From: Hellea sp.
GTDB lineage: Bacteria; Pseudomonadota; Alphaproteobacteria; Caulobacterales; Maricaulaceae
Assembly: GCA_020629545.1 (NCBI GenBank)
Contig: JAHDDC010000025.1
Location: 6,091 to 39,684, forward strand
Length of the DNA: 33,594 nucleotides
Direction: 5' to 3'
The position numbers and the translations under genes were made by a program. The notes beneath the pieces were generated by a model. That model made no database searches, was not told where the DNA came from, and saw only the letters and a list, made by a program, of their open reading frames with translations. Below are positions 24,964 through 33,594 of the stretch, one piece after another (positions within the stretch are counted from its first letter, which is position 1; each line of letters begins with the position of its first letter).

Positions 24964-25494
24964 ATGTCACAGGAGATAACTCAGGGAATTAGGGTCCTGA
25001 CCGCTTTGGGATCCTTTGAGGTTGCCTTGTCAGTCTTGAAGGCTCCCGAGACCTGTCGGTATTTCATCGAGCATTTTCGAACCTCTCAAATGGATAGCGG
25101 CAGTGTATTCCGGATCGTGAATGAGAAGAACGCCCAGATGCGCCAGCGCCATCCCATCCAGGTTGTACAGATGGGGCTAAGGGAAACCGCAAGGTCCCGC
25201 GTTTCTCAGCCTGGACATGAGAGCACAAAACATACTGGCCTGAAACATTTCCAGTGGTCCGTCTCGGCCGCCCGGGAAGGTCTGGGAAACACTTATCCGA
25301 GTTTCTTTATCTGCATGCGAGATGAACCCCAACTGGACTTCGGGGGACAACGGCATCCGGACGGGCACGGGTTTTCGGTTTTTGGCATGGTGCGATCGGG
25401 AACTGAAACAATCAGGAAAATATACGCAAAGGCGGAAGACGGTGAATATCTCCAGCGTCCAATCCCCTTTCTCAAGACAGAAATAATCGGCTGA
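24964..25494 (+). CDS. Divergent cyclophilin-type peptidyl-prolyl isomerase
   Basis: A 176-residue protein with the cyclophilin pattern: LGSFEVALSVLKAPETCRYF at the start, SVFRIVN where cyclophilins have FHR(V/I) (the catalytic Arg is kept, the His before it is not), VVQMGL for the (M/I)-x-QGG strand (Gln kept), then WSVSAAREGLG, SFFICM (the QFFI strand), LDFGGQRHPDGHGFSVFGMV and a final ETIRKI helix. It should catalyse cis-trans isomerisation of X-Pro bonds, though it is a divergent member. There is no signal peptide, so it is cytoplasmic. The ATG at 24964 has a weak site. An AGGAG inside the first codons hints at a later start, but the family strand begins at about residue 9. It lies 36 bp before hyuA and is likely co-transcribed. 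Confidence 0.82.
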   Translation: MSQEITQGIRVLTALGSFEVALSVLKAPETCRYFIEHFRTSQMDSGSVFRIVNEKNAQMRQRHPIQVVQMGLRETARSRVSQPGHESTKHTGLKHFQWSVSAAREGLGNTYPSFFICMRDEPQLDFGGQRHPDGHGFSVFGMVRSGTETIRKIYAKAEDGEYLQRPIPFLKTEIIG

Positions 25495-25530
25495 ACAATA
25501 GCCAGAACCAAGTGAAGAAGGAAACAGAGC

Positions 25531-27546
25531 ATGAGCAATTATCGCGTGTCTGCCGATATTGGAGGAACTTTTACGGATTTCGTTATCGAGGATGACGAAG
25601 GCCAGGTTCGAATTGGTAAGGTTCCAACCACACCTGACAACCCAGCCCGAGGCGTCTTGAACGGCATTGAACAATTGCTGGATGATCCGAAAGAGATCGA
25701 ATTTTTCGTGCACGGGACGACAGTAGGTTTGAATGCCTTTCTCGAGCGTCGCGGAGCAAGAGTTCTCCTTCTCATGACTGAAGGCATCGCCGATACTTAT
25801 ACGATTGCTCGGGGTCATCGTGAAGAGCTGTACAAGCTACATTACCGCAAGCCCAAACAACTGGTTCCGCGTGAAGATGTTCATGAGGTATCGGAACGCC
25901 TGTCATGGGATGGAACAGTATTAAAGCCTCTGGATAGAAAATCGCTTGACCGGGTAATAGAGAAAGTAAGGTCTGAAAATATTCCGGCTATAGCCGTTTG
26001 CCTTCTTCACGCCTATTCGAACCCGGATCATGAAGTTGAAGTCAGGGACATTTTACGAAAAGAGCTCCCTGGCGTGTCAATTTCTCTTTCCCATGAAGTT
26101 GCTCCGGAATGGCGAGAGGTTGAACGAGCATCATCGACTGTGATGGATGCCTATGTGGCACCTGTTGTTGAGCTTTATCTGGCTACCCTGAAAAAGGAAT
26201 TACTCGAAGCCGGGATGACAAAAACTATTCACGTCATGAGGTCCAATGGCGGCGTCATGACCGACAAGTCAGCAAGCCGCCACCCGATATCAACATTGAT
26301 GTCAGGACCGGTCGGCGGCAGCATTGGCGGCGTCGAGTTATCCAAAACGACCGGACTGCAGAACCTGCTTTGTGTTGATATGGGCGGAACCTCGTTTGAT
26401 CTCAGCCTGGTTGTTGATGGAAAGGCCCAGCTTTCAACAGAAACCGTTCTGGAAGGTCTCCCACTCCTTATGTCCATTATAAACATCGACACCGTCGGGG
26501 CCGGAGGCGGTTCTCTCGCCTGGATTCAGAATGGGGGGCTACGTGTCGGGCCGCAAAGCGCCGGTTCTGTACCCGGCCCTGTTTGCTACGGTCGTGGCGG
26601 TACTCAGCCGACGATTACAGACGCTAACCTGTTTCTGGGACGTCTGGGCGCAGCATCGCTCCTCGACGGAAAAATGTCGCTAGATACTGATTCCACGGCT
26701 CAGGCTTTCCGGGAGCTGGCCCAAAAAATTGGTCTCACCGATGTTCAACTCGCTGAAGGCATGATTTCAATCGGTAATGCCAAGATGGCCGATGCCATGA
26801 GAACAATCACTGTAGGACAAGGCATTGATCCTCGAAACTTCACACTGGTCGCCTTTGGCGGTGCAGGTCCCATGCATGCTGTAGAGTTAGCCCGTGAACT
26901 GGATATCAGCCGGATATTGATCCCGCGCTTTCCGGGAACATTTTCGGCCTGGGGTATGCTGCAAAGTGACATCAGACATGATCTGAGCACCAGCCATTTC
27001 TCGATTGCGGGAAATACAAGTGAAAATGACCTGACCAGTAAATTTGACCGAATGATACTTGAAGGACGCGAGGTTCTATCAAGCGAAAATGTTTCTGAAG
27101 ACCGGATGGAATTTATTCGTTCCGCTGACTTCCGCTATGCGGGCCAGGAATATACGATCGCCGTAGAATTTGATGATGGATTTACACTCAATAGCGTCAT
27201 TGAGACATTTCACCAGATGCATGAGTCCCGCTATGGACATGCCCTGCGCGGTTCACCTGTTGAAATCATCAACTTGCGTCTGGCAGCGCTCGGAAAACTT
27301 GATCGAAGTGCTCCGGGCTTCACCTTTGCCTCAAAAGAAGCAGAGCCCATTGTCGGGCAGCGTGACGTTATCTTCGACGGCAAAAGCTACAATACACCAA
27401 TCCTTAAACGGGCGATGATGAGCGACACGTCCAGGCGAACGAGCCCGGCAATCGTCGAAGAAGAAAGCGCGACGACCATCATCCCACCCGGCTATTCATT
27501 TAACCTGGACGAATTTGGCAATCTGATCATTGAGGCGGAGGCATAA
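25531..27546 (+). CDS. Hydantoinase/5-oxoprolinase family subunit A
   Basis: A 671-residue ATP-binding subunit of the hydantoinase/oxoprolinase family. ADIGGTFTDFVIE (8-20) is the actin-fold phosphate loop. FVHGTTVGLNAFLERRG, the conserved MDAYVAPV, MRSNGGVMT, LMSGPVGGSIGG and VDMGGTSFDLSLV follow in the usual order, and then GAGGGSLAWI and FGGAGPMHAVELA. The family hydrolyses cyclic amides such as 5-oxoproline or N-methylhydantoins with ATP, and also includes acetone carboxylases. AAGGAAAC precedes the ATG. The B subunit follows after 2 bp. A role in opening a cyclic imide or lactam imported by the receptor is likely; substrate not determined. If it acts on 5-oxoproline, the product glutamate would feed the GDH encoded nearby. 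Confidence 0.94.
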   Translation: MSNYRVSADIGGTFTDFVIEDDEGQVRIGKVPTTPDNPARGVLNGIEQLLDDPKEIEFFVHGTTVGLNAFLERRGARVLLLMTEGIADTYTIARGHREELYKLHYRKPKQLVPREDVHEVSERLSWDGTVLKPLDRKSLDRVIEKVRSENIPAIAVCLLHAYSNPDHEVEVRDILRKELPGVSISLSHEVAPEWREVERASSTVMDAYVAPVVELYLATLKKELLEAGMTKTIHVMRSNGGVMTDKSASRHPISTLMSGPVGGSIGGVELSKTTGLQNLLCVDMGGTSFDLSLVVDGKAQLSTETVLEGLPLLMSIINIDTVGAGGGSLAWIQNGGLRVGPQSAGSVPGPVCYGRGGTQPTITDANLFLGRLGAASLLDGKMSLDTDSTAQAFRELAQKIGLTDVQLAEGMISIGNAKMADAMRTITVGQGIDPRNFTLVAFGGAGPMHAVELARELDISRILIPRFPGTFSAWGMLQSDIRHDLSTSHFSIAGNTSENDLTSKFDRMILEGREVLSSENVSEDRMEFIRSADFRYAGQEYTIAVEFDDGFTLNSVIETFHQMHESRYGHALRGSPVEIINLRLAALGKLDRSAPGFTFASKEAEPIVGQRDVIFDGKSYNTPILKRAMMSDTSRRTSPAIVEEESATTIIPPGYSFNLDEFGNLIIEAEA

Positions 27547-27548
27547 TC

Positions 27549-29228
27549 ATGGCGAGACAGCAAAAACACACAAATCCCATTACGACTGAAATTATTCGCA
27601 ATGCATTTAATTCCATTGCTGAAGACATGAATGCGGCTTTGATACGCAGTGCCTACACACCGATTATTTATGAAGGCAAGGATTGCGCCGTGGCCTTACT
27701 CGATGCTGATGGCGAAGTTCTTGGTCAATCTCTGGGACTGCCGCTTTTCCTGGGCAATTTGTCTCTATGTGTTCAAATTGTCGCCGATATGCATGGCTGG
27801 GACTTTTATCAGGAAGGCGACGTCATCATCCTTAATGACTCCTATATTGCCGGCACGCACCTTAATGACATGACTGTCATCATGCCGATATTCCGCAATG
27901 GAGAAAGAGTCGGATTCGCGACATCCCGTGCTCACTGGCTTGATGTAGGCGCAAAAGATGCGGGTGCTCCAACAGATGCACATGAAATATATCAGGAAGG
28001 TATGCGATGGTCTCCAACCAAGGTTTATGAAGGCGGCAAACCAAGACAGGATATTCTGACATTCCTCAAGAATAACAGCCGTTTTGGTGATGCCCTGCTG
28101 GGTGACCTGCATGCGCAAATTGCGGCCGGTAAAACCGGAGAAAAACGGTTCAGTGCATTGATTGAACGTTTTGGGATGGCAACAGTCGATGAAGCTCGTA
28201 TCGATATCTTCAGACAGTCGGAAGAAATGGAGCGGGAATGCGTCGCTGACATTCCGGACGGAGCTTATACAGCAGAAGGCGCATTGGATAATGACGGCTT
28301 GTCTGACGAACCTGTTCCAGTCAAATTATCCATCACGGTCAAGGGTGATGCCATGACCATGGATCTGGCAGGGTCCTCGCCTCAAACACGCGGCGGTGTA
28401 AACTGCGGAGAAACGCAGACGATTTCCGCAGCGCGGGTCGCATTCAAGCTTCTCATCAATCCAGAGCGTCCGGTCGACGGAGGAACCTTCAAGACATTAA
28501 CGGTAAAGTCTCCGGCTGGCTCTATTTTTGCGGCGCAGGAACCTGCGGCCTGCTCATGGTATTTTTCTTCTCTCGGACTTCTGATTGACCTGGTCGTCAA
28601 GGCCCTTTCACCGGTCATGCCTGAAAAGGCTGCAGGGGCTCATTATGGTGACTCCATGGTCATCATTCTGAGCGGCTACGACAAGCGCAAGAATGACGAG
28701 CTCTTCGTTTCAGTTGAAGCCAATAATGGCGGATGGGGAGCCTGGTCTGACGGAGACGGTCAGGATTGTCTGATCAATAATGTCAATGGCAGCTTCAGGG
28801 ACTATCCAATCGAAGTGTTTGAGCATCGTTACCCGGTCAGGATCAACCGTTACGGTATTCTCCCGGATAGCGGGGGTGCGGGCCAACACCGGGGTGGCAA
28901 TGGCAGCTACCGTGAATATGAGCTTCTCAATGATGCAAACATGTCCCTGTGGTTTGAGCGTTCACGTACAACTGCCTGGGGCCTTGCGGGCGGTAAGCCT
29001 GGAACTGCACCAGTTGTTCGGATTACGCAGCCAGAACTTGAACCGGAAGAGATGTTCAAGACCAATGCAAAATCACTCAAAGCCGGAACCATTATCTATA
29101 CACAGACGGGCGGCGGCGGCGGTCATGGTGATCCGTCAAAAAGATCAGATACAAACGTTCTGTCTGATCTGAAAAATCACTATATTTCGGAAGAAACGGC
29201 ACGTTCCGTTTACGGCGTCAACGTCTGA
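27549..29228 (+). CDS. Hydantoinase/5-oxoprolinase family subunit B
   Basis: A 559-residue B subunit, partner of the A subunit encoded 2 bp upstream. It opens with PITTEIIRNAFNSIAEDMNAALIRSAYTP, typical of HyuB. ILNDSYIAGTHLNDMTV and SRAHWLDVGAKDAG carry the conserved Asp and His residues of the metal site. QTRGGVNCGETQT, VEANNGGWGAWSDGDGQDC and the C-terminal TGGGGGHGDP (the family's terminal glycine-rich HGDP) complete the pattern. A and B together form the ATP-dependent amidohydrolase. The tight spacing indicates one transcript with shared translation. An amidohydrolase gene starts 20 bp downstream. Confidence 0.94.
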   Translation: MARQQKHTNPITTEIIRNAFNSIAEDMNAALIRSAYTPIIYEGKDCAVALLDADGEVLGQSLGLPLFLGNLSLCVQIVADMHGWDFYQEGDVIILNDSYIAGTHLNDMTVIMPIFRNGERVGFATSRAHWLDVGAKDAGAPTDAHEIYQEGMRWSPTKVYEGGKPRQDILTFLKNNSRFGDALLGDLHAQIAAGKTGEKRFSALIERFGMATVDEARIDIFRQSEEMERECVADIPDGAYTAEGALDNDGLSDEPVPVKLSITVKGDAMTMDLAGSSPQTRGGVNCGETQTISAARVAFKLLINPERPVDGGTFKTLTVKSPAGSIFAAQEPAACSWYFSSLGLLIDLVVKALSPVMPEKAAGAHYGDSMVIILSGYDKRKNDELFVSVEANNGGWGAWSDGDGQDCLINNVNGSFRDYPIEVFEHRYPVRINRYGILPDSGGAGQHRGGNGSYREYELLNDANMSLWFERSRTTAWGLAGGKPGTAPVVRITQPELEPEEMFKTNAKSLKAGTIIYTQTGGGGGHGDPSKRSDTNVLSDLKNHYISEETARSVYGVNV

Positions 29229-29247
29229 TCGTCGAAACGGAGACGCT

Positions 29248-30504
29248 GTGAAGTCTTTTCTATTGAAGAATGCCGATGTTCTGATTGGGCCCGATCTAAC
29301 GCTAAAGAGACATCAATCAATTCTGGTCAAAGACGGCGTGATACTTCAGATCGCCCGGGATGTTCCAGAAAACCAGGCAGAACGGGTTATTGATCTTTCG
29401 GGCCTGACTCTCATGCCTGGGCTGATAGATGCTCACACACACCCCTGTCTAGCCGATAGTAATATTGGCCAGTTGAACGACATACCTCTGACTCTGATGA
29501 CGGCCAGAGCGTCAAATATTCTAACCAGAATGCTTCATCGCGGATTTACTTCAGTGCGCGATGCGGCTGGAAGTGACTGGGGGTTGAAGCAGGCTATTGC
29601 GGACGGCGAGATTACCGGACCGCGCATGTTTATTGCAGGCCGGGCTATTTCACAAACCGGTGGACATGGCGATTTTCGGTGTCGAACTGAAGAAGGTCAG
29701 GATTTGTGTTCTTGTAGTCATGCCTTGTCGATGACATCCAGGATCGCGGACGGAAGGGATGAAATGCGCAAAGCCGTGCGAGACGCTTTCAGGCTGGGGG
29801 CAGATCAGATCAAGATCATGGTGTCTGGCGGAGTGTCCTCTCCCCATGATCCCCTCGAAAAAGACCAGTTCGCAATTGAGGAAATTTCCGTGGCCGTAGA
29901 AGAAGCCGAACGTCGCGGGTCCTATGTCATGGCGCATGCTTACGGAGCCAGCGCAATCAAGACCGCTATAAGGGCCGGTGTCAAATCAATAGAGCACGGC
30001 AATCTTATTGATGAGGAAGCCGCCGGTCTGGTGGCCGAAAACAATGCATATGTTGTTCCGACCCTGGTGACTTACAAAGCTCTGGAAAAATCGGCAGCAA
30101 ACTCCGGATGGTCACAGGCCATGCTGGACAAGTTGAAGCGCGTTCAGGAAGCAGGCTATCGGTCTGTCGAATTATGTCGGCAAGCCGGAGCCACTCTCGG
30201 ACTGGGGACAGATCTTCTCGGAGCTGATTTCGATCTTCAGGCTGAAGAATTATTCCTGCGGGCTAGTTGTCAGTCAAATCGGGAAGTATTGATTTCCGCG
30301 ACGGTCAAGAATGCCGAGCTTCTCAATGGTTTTGAGAGCAGGCTTGGACAAATACGTGAAGGGTTTTTGGCGGACCTCATAGGTATAGCCGGTAACCCTC
30401 TGGAAGATTTCAGGCCGTTCAGGAATCCGGAGACTCTGATCCCGTTTGTCATGAAAGAGGGAAACGTCATCCGGGAGATCTCGCCCGCTGAAATGAAGGG
30501 GTAA
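29248..30504 (+). CDS. COG1228 amidohydrolase (prolidase/imidazolonepropionase-like)
   Basis: A 418-residue metal-dependent amidohydrolase. PGLIDAHTHP gives H63 and H65; QIKIMVSGG gives K189, in the position of the bridging (carboxylated) lysine; VMAHAYG and SIEHGN give H230 and H250; LGLGTDLLG gives D322. GGHGD near H140 is also typical of this subgroup. All metal ligands are present and there is no signal peptide, so it is cytoplasmic. Characterised COG1228 relatives include Xaa-Pro dipeptidases and Xaa-Arg/Lys dipeptidases. With PutA and a prolyl isomerase nearby, an X-Pro dipeptide or N-acyl amino acid is a reasonable guess, but not shown. GTG start with GGAGA upstream; part of the hyuAB operon, 5 bp before the MFS gene. 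Confidence 0.92.
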   Translation: MKSFLLKNADVLIGPDLTLKRHQSILVKDGVILQIARDVPENQAERVIDLSGLTLMPGLIDAHTHPCLADSNIGQLNDIPLTLMTARASNILTRMLHRGFTSVRDAAGSDWGLKQAIADGEITGPRMFIAGRAISQTGGHGDFRCRTEEGQDLCSCSHALSMTSRIADGRDEMRKAVRDAFRLGADQIKIMVSGGVSSPHDPLEKDQFAIEEISVAVEEAERRGSYVMAHAYGASAIKTAIRAGVKSIEHGNLIDEEAAGLVAENNAYVVPTLVTYKALEKSAANSGWSQAMLDKLKRVQEAGYRSVELCRQAGATLGLGTDLLGADFDLQAEELFLRASCQSNREVLISATVKNAELLNGFESRLGQIREGFLADLIGIAGNPLEDFRPFRNPETLIPFVMKEGNVIREISPAEMKG

Positions 30505-30509
30505 TCCAA

Positions 30510-31832
30510 ATGACGCAAGCAACTACTCAAAAAACCTCCGATGAAACAGCTGGGTACTGGTTCGAAAACATGTCCATAACCCGCGCTCATTGGCTTGCGG
30601 GAATGGTTATCTTTGTCACCTTTGTCATTGAAGCCTGGGAAATGCTTATTCTCATATTTTCCGCCGGTGCCATTGGAGCCGAGTTTAATCTCGATACGAC
30701 CTCTATCGGGACACTCATCAGCGCCATATTCCTTGGCATGATACCGGGTTCATTATTGTGGGGACAGCTAGCCTCAACACTTGGACGCCGAAAGTGCCTG
30801 ATGCTGAGCATCGGCCTCTATGCGATATTTCCGCTTTTGAGCGCATTTGCTGGATCATACGAACAATTGTGGTGGACACGCTTTTTTGCTGGCGTCGTTC
30901 TGTCAGGGGCTCTCGTGGTCTCCTTTCCGTTGTTCATGGAATTATTGCCGGTCAGTGTCAGAGGACGAGCAACGGTTCTGCTTTCTGCTGGCTGGCCGGT
31001 CGGCACATTGGTCGCTGTTGGGGTTACGATGGCACTTGGGGACCTGGGATGGCGACTTGTTCTGGGTGTGAGCACGGTGGCCGCGCTCTGGGTATTGGCG
31101 ATCTATGTTTTCGTGCCTGAATCCGCCTATTGGCTTTCTGAAAAAGGCAGGAGTTCGTACGCTGCGAAAGTGGTGAACCGTTTATCCGGTGGATCACTCA
31201 CGCCCACGCAGGTGCGGCCTGTTGATACGGCCCAAAACGCTATGCCGTTCTGGAACATTTTTCGTGGGAAAACGCTCCGCATCACGATCATCACGACGAT
31301 TGTGAATTTCTGTTTTGCCTGGGGGTATTGGGGCATGACGTCATGGCTACCGACACTTCTGGCGGAGAAAGGTCTTAGCGTAAACCAGGGTCTGGAATTT
31401 ATTGCCTTGTCTGCCCTGTTCATGTTTCCAGGATATATTTCTGCAAGCTATCTGACCGGTAAAATGGGGCGAAAGAAGGTCATGGTGATTTATGTCGCCC
31501 TTGCAACGCTGGCCGGTATCGGATTTGCCACAGCGTCAAATAACGTCCAGCTTTACGGATGGAATTTTACCTTGTCATTTTTTAGCCTGGGTGCCTGGGG
31601 AATCTGGAACACCTGGCAAGGAGAAGTTTATAACACGGCAACTCGTGGGCCTGGCGTTGCCTGGGGTATTATGCTTCAACGAGTGGCGAACACGGCTGCA
31701 CCCGTGATCATCGGAATAGTTCTGGCACGGTCGGGCTTCATGCCAACGGTCTTGTTCATTTCTGCCTTTCTCGCTGTAACCTTTCTTGCGTCCCTTCTCC
31801 TTCCGGAAACAGAAGGGAAACGTCTTGAATGA
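30510..31832 (+). CDS. MFS transporter
   Basis: A 440-residue major facilitator with about 12 hydrophobic spans. The cytoplasmic loop 2-3 motif [15 protein letters not shown] is the MFS signature, [13 protein letters not shown] ends the first half as in the sugar/organic-acid porters, and [11 protein letters not shown] is the matching loop in the second half. It is therefore likely a proton-coupled inner-membrane importer. The central helices contain [22 protein letters not shown], also seen in acid:H+ symporters. It lies five bases after the amidohydrolase gene and overlaps the sensor kinase by four bases, so it is in the same operon and is the probable inner-membrane step for the compound taken up by the TonB receptor. 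Substrate unknown. Confidence 0.92.
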   Translation: MTQATTQKTSDETAGYWFENMSITRAHWLAGMVIFVTFVIEAWEMLILIFSAGAIGAEFNLDTTSIGTLISAIFLGMIPGSLLWGQLASTLGRRKCLMLSIGLYAIFPLLSAFAGSYEQLWWTRFFAGVVLSGALVVSFPLFMELLPVSVRGRATVLLSAGWPVGTLVAVGVTMALGDLGWRLVLGVSTVAALWVLAIYVFVPESAYWLSEKGRSSYAAKVVNRLSGGSLTPTQVRPVDTAQNAMPFWNIFRGKTLRITIITTIVNFCFAWGYWGMTSWLPTLLAEKGLSVNQGLEFIALSALFMFPGYISASYLTGKMGRKKVMVIYVALATLAGIGFATASNNVQLYGWNFTLSFFSLGAWGIWNTWQGEVYNTATRGPGVAWGIMLQRVANTAAPVIIGIVLARSGFMPTVLFISAFLAVTFLASLLLPETEGKRLE

Positions 31833-33594
31833 TGAGTGACCGATCTACAGCTCAAGCAGTGATTTCAAGGCGTCAGTTGGATAATGATCACATCCGGCTG
31901 GCCGTCGAGGGTTCGCAATTGGGCGTATGGGATTATGAGGTCATATCGGGAGATTTGCTCTGGTCTGATAAGATGTATGACCTTCTGGGCGTTGCTCGAA
32001 GTCAGACAATTGATATTCAATTTCTCAACCAGATTATTCATCCTGAGGATTTCGATTGGGTGCAGACGGAAATCTCCAAGTGTCTGCAGACCAGAAAACC
32101 CTATGCGATTGAATATCGTATAATCCGTCCCGAAGATCAGTCGATAATGTGGGGGTATTTTACGGGCCGTGCGATATTTGACGATACAGGTAATCCGATC
32201 CGCATGTTGGGAACCGGATATGATATCACCCATTTGAAGGAAGCGGAATTCAGAGCTGAAGCCGCAGACCGCGCGAAATCTGAATTTCTGGCTAATATGA
32301 GCCATGAAATTCGAACGCCTATGAATGGCATCATGGGCATGACCCAACTTCTGGAAGCTTGCGACCTTGGCAAAAAGGAACAGGAACTTCTGAGCGTAAT
32401 TCAGAGGTCCGGAAATGCGCTGCTGACAATAATCAATGACATTCTGGATTTTTCGAAGATCGAGGCGGGGCAAATGGAACTGGATCCCGAGCCCTTCAAT
32501 CTCAAGGATAGTATTGAAGACGTCACGGCATTACTTGGGAGTGCCAAGTCCCTCTCCAGCGTGGATCTCCTATTCAGATATCAACCCAACCTGCCATGCG
32601 GATTTGTAGGCGATGCGGGTCGGATAAGGCAGATTATCACCAACATTTTAGGGAATGCGCTAAAATTCACGGAAGCTGGCCATGTCCTGATTGAGGTAGC
32701 TGGCGAAACACATGGAGCCATTTCTGATTTGACCTTCAAGATTGCCGATACAGGTATCGGCATACCTCCAGACAAAATCGAAACAATTTTTGAGGAATTT
32801 CAGCAGGCCGATGGCAGCACGACCCGAAGATTCGGGGGTACTGGACTTGGGCTATCGATCGCGAGGTCTTTTATTGAACTTATGGGAGGGAAGCTCGAAG
32901 TTGAAAGCGAAGTGGGCATCGGTTCGACATTCAGTTTTTCAATCAGATTACCGGTCCACGAACTCGCAAGCTCAAAGTCGGATAAAGTTCCAGACCCTGG
33001 TTTGATGAATATTTTGATTGTCGATGATAGCGAAATCAATCGACGAATTCTGACGGAACAATTGAGACACTGGGGCCTGAAATGCGTTGCGGTTTCTTCC
33101 GCGAAAAAAGGTTTATCCGTCCTGAAAAAGGCGCAGGGAAAAAATATCAATATCGATCTGGTTGTTCTGGACTATCAGATGCCGGAACTAGACGGGCGCG
33201 ATTTCCTTAAATACCTGGTGGCCAGCAAAACCCTATCCGACACGCCGGTAATTATATTGTCTTCAGTTGATGACCCGCGTGTTGCGAAAGAACTGAAATC
33301 CATTGGGGCTATGGATTTTCTGACGAAACCGCCAAGAAGTTCGGATCTTTACGCGGCGATATGCCGAGCGAGGAATCCTGATCTTGCTATCCTTCAGAAC
33401 AAAAAGGATTCCATAATACCAAAAGTGAAGTCTTCAGAAGCACGCCATGCCGTTTCGCAGTGCAAGCTGGATATTTTGGTTGCCGAAGACAATGAGGTTA
33501 ACCAGCAATATGTAGATTTTGTTTTGCGTGATCTTAACCTGTCCTACAAGATCGTGGAGAATGGTCATATGGCTGTTGAAGCCTGGCAAAACTT
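31829..33594 (+). CDS. Hybrid sensor histidine kinase (PAS-HisKA-HATPase-REC-REC), truncated by the window
   Basis: The frame runs to the window end (588 codons so far). There is no membrane segment. A PAS domain (about 25-135: [20 protein letters not shown], then [16 protein letters not shown]) precedes the HisKA domain with [15 protein letters not shown] (phosphoacceptor H159). The ATPase shows [22 protein letters not shown] and [11 protein letters not shown]. Receiver 1 has ILIVDDSE and [13 protein letters not shown] (D448) and LTKPP; receiver 2 begins [12 protein letters not shown] and is cut off. A phosphotransfer domain may follow beyond the edge. ATG at 31829 overlaps the MFS stop as ATGA, so the kinase is co-translated with the transporter. 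It probably senses a cytoplasmic signal connected with transport or catabolism; that link is inferred. Confidence 0.93.
   Translation, partial: MMSDRSTAQAVISRRQLDNDHIRLAVEGSQLGVWDYEVISGDLLWSDKMYDLLGVARSQTIDIQFLNQIIHPEDFDWVQTEISKCLQTRKPYAIEYRIIRPEDQSIMWGYFTGRAIFDDTGNPIRMLGTGYDITHLKEAEFRAEAADRAKSEFLANMSHEIRTPMNGIMGMTQLLEACDLGKKEQELLSVIQRSGNALLTIINDILDFSKIEAGQMELDPEPFNLKDSIEDVTALLGSAKSLSSVDLLFRYQPNLPCGFVGDAGRIRQIITNILGNALKFTEAGHVLIEVAGETHGAISDLTFKIADTGIGIPPDKIETIFEEFQQADGSTTRRFGGTGLGLSIARSFIELMGGKLEVESEVGIGSTFSFSIRLPVHELASSKSDKVPDPGLMNILIVDDSEINRRILTEQLRHWGLKCVAVSSAKKGLSVLKKAQGKNINIDLVVLDYQMPELDGRDFLKYLVASKTLSDTPVIILSSVDDPRVAKELKSIGAMDFLTKPPRSSDLYAAICRARNPDLAILQNKKDSIIPKVKSSEARHAVSQCKLDILVAEDNEVNQQYVDFVLRDLNLSYKIVENGHMAVEAWQN

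Overview
The window reads as a chromosomal segment of a Gram-negative bacterium, most likely an alphaproteobacterium. Supporting signs are a TonB-dependent outer-membrane receptor, a DUF3422 membrane protein, a PutA without the ribbon-helix-helix domain paired with a divergent Lrp-type regulator, and an acetate-type symporter next to acetyl-CoA synthetase. The exact order cannot be fixed from this sequence. No tRNA, rRNA, CRISPR array, transposase or integrase was seen.

Layout: (1) 2-2551, the end of a sodium:solute symporter and a complete acetyl-CoA synthetase (core carbon metabolism). (2) 2636-8092, a visibly AT-rich block of six genes that look like natural-product tailoring functions: DUF3291, a phytanoyl-CoA-dioxygenase-like oxygenase, a DcsG-like ATP-grasp ligase, a thioesterase, a MaoC-like hot-dog protein and a BtrH-like acyltransferase. 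No synthase or carrier protein is present. The BtrH-like gene appears to have lost its 5' end exactly where the next block begins. (3) 8166-11883, three co-directional genes joined by two GTGA start/stop overlaps: a histidine-kinase-like ATPase, a large protein with a divergent receiver-like N-terminus, and a haem-oxygenase-like putative diiron protein. I do not recognise this combination, and it is the best candidate here for an undescribed system. A 61-codon membrane peptide gene faces it from the 3' side. (4) 12299-19111 on the minus strand, the proline-to-2-oxoglutarate pathway: glutamate dehydrogenase, PutA, a small unknown protein and DUF3422, with an Lrp/AsnC regulator divergent at 19228. 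(5) 19748-33594 on the plus strand: a MalT-type LuxR regulator, a TonB-dependent receptor, a divergent cyclophilin, hydantoinase/5-oxoprolinase subunits A and B, a COG1228 amidohydrolase, an MFS transporter and a hybrid sensor kinase that runs off the window.

Blocks 4 and 5 could form one catabolic module. An outer-membrane receptor and an inner-membrane transporter would bring in an amide or imide compound (a proline- or pyroglutamate-containing peptide is one option), and the hydrolases would release amino acids. PutA and GDH would then carry proline or glutamate into the TCA cycle. The substrate is inference; the enzyme families are clear. Blocks 2 and 3 look like accessory DNA inserted between the core acs and proline regions.
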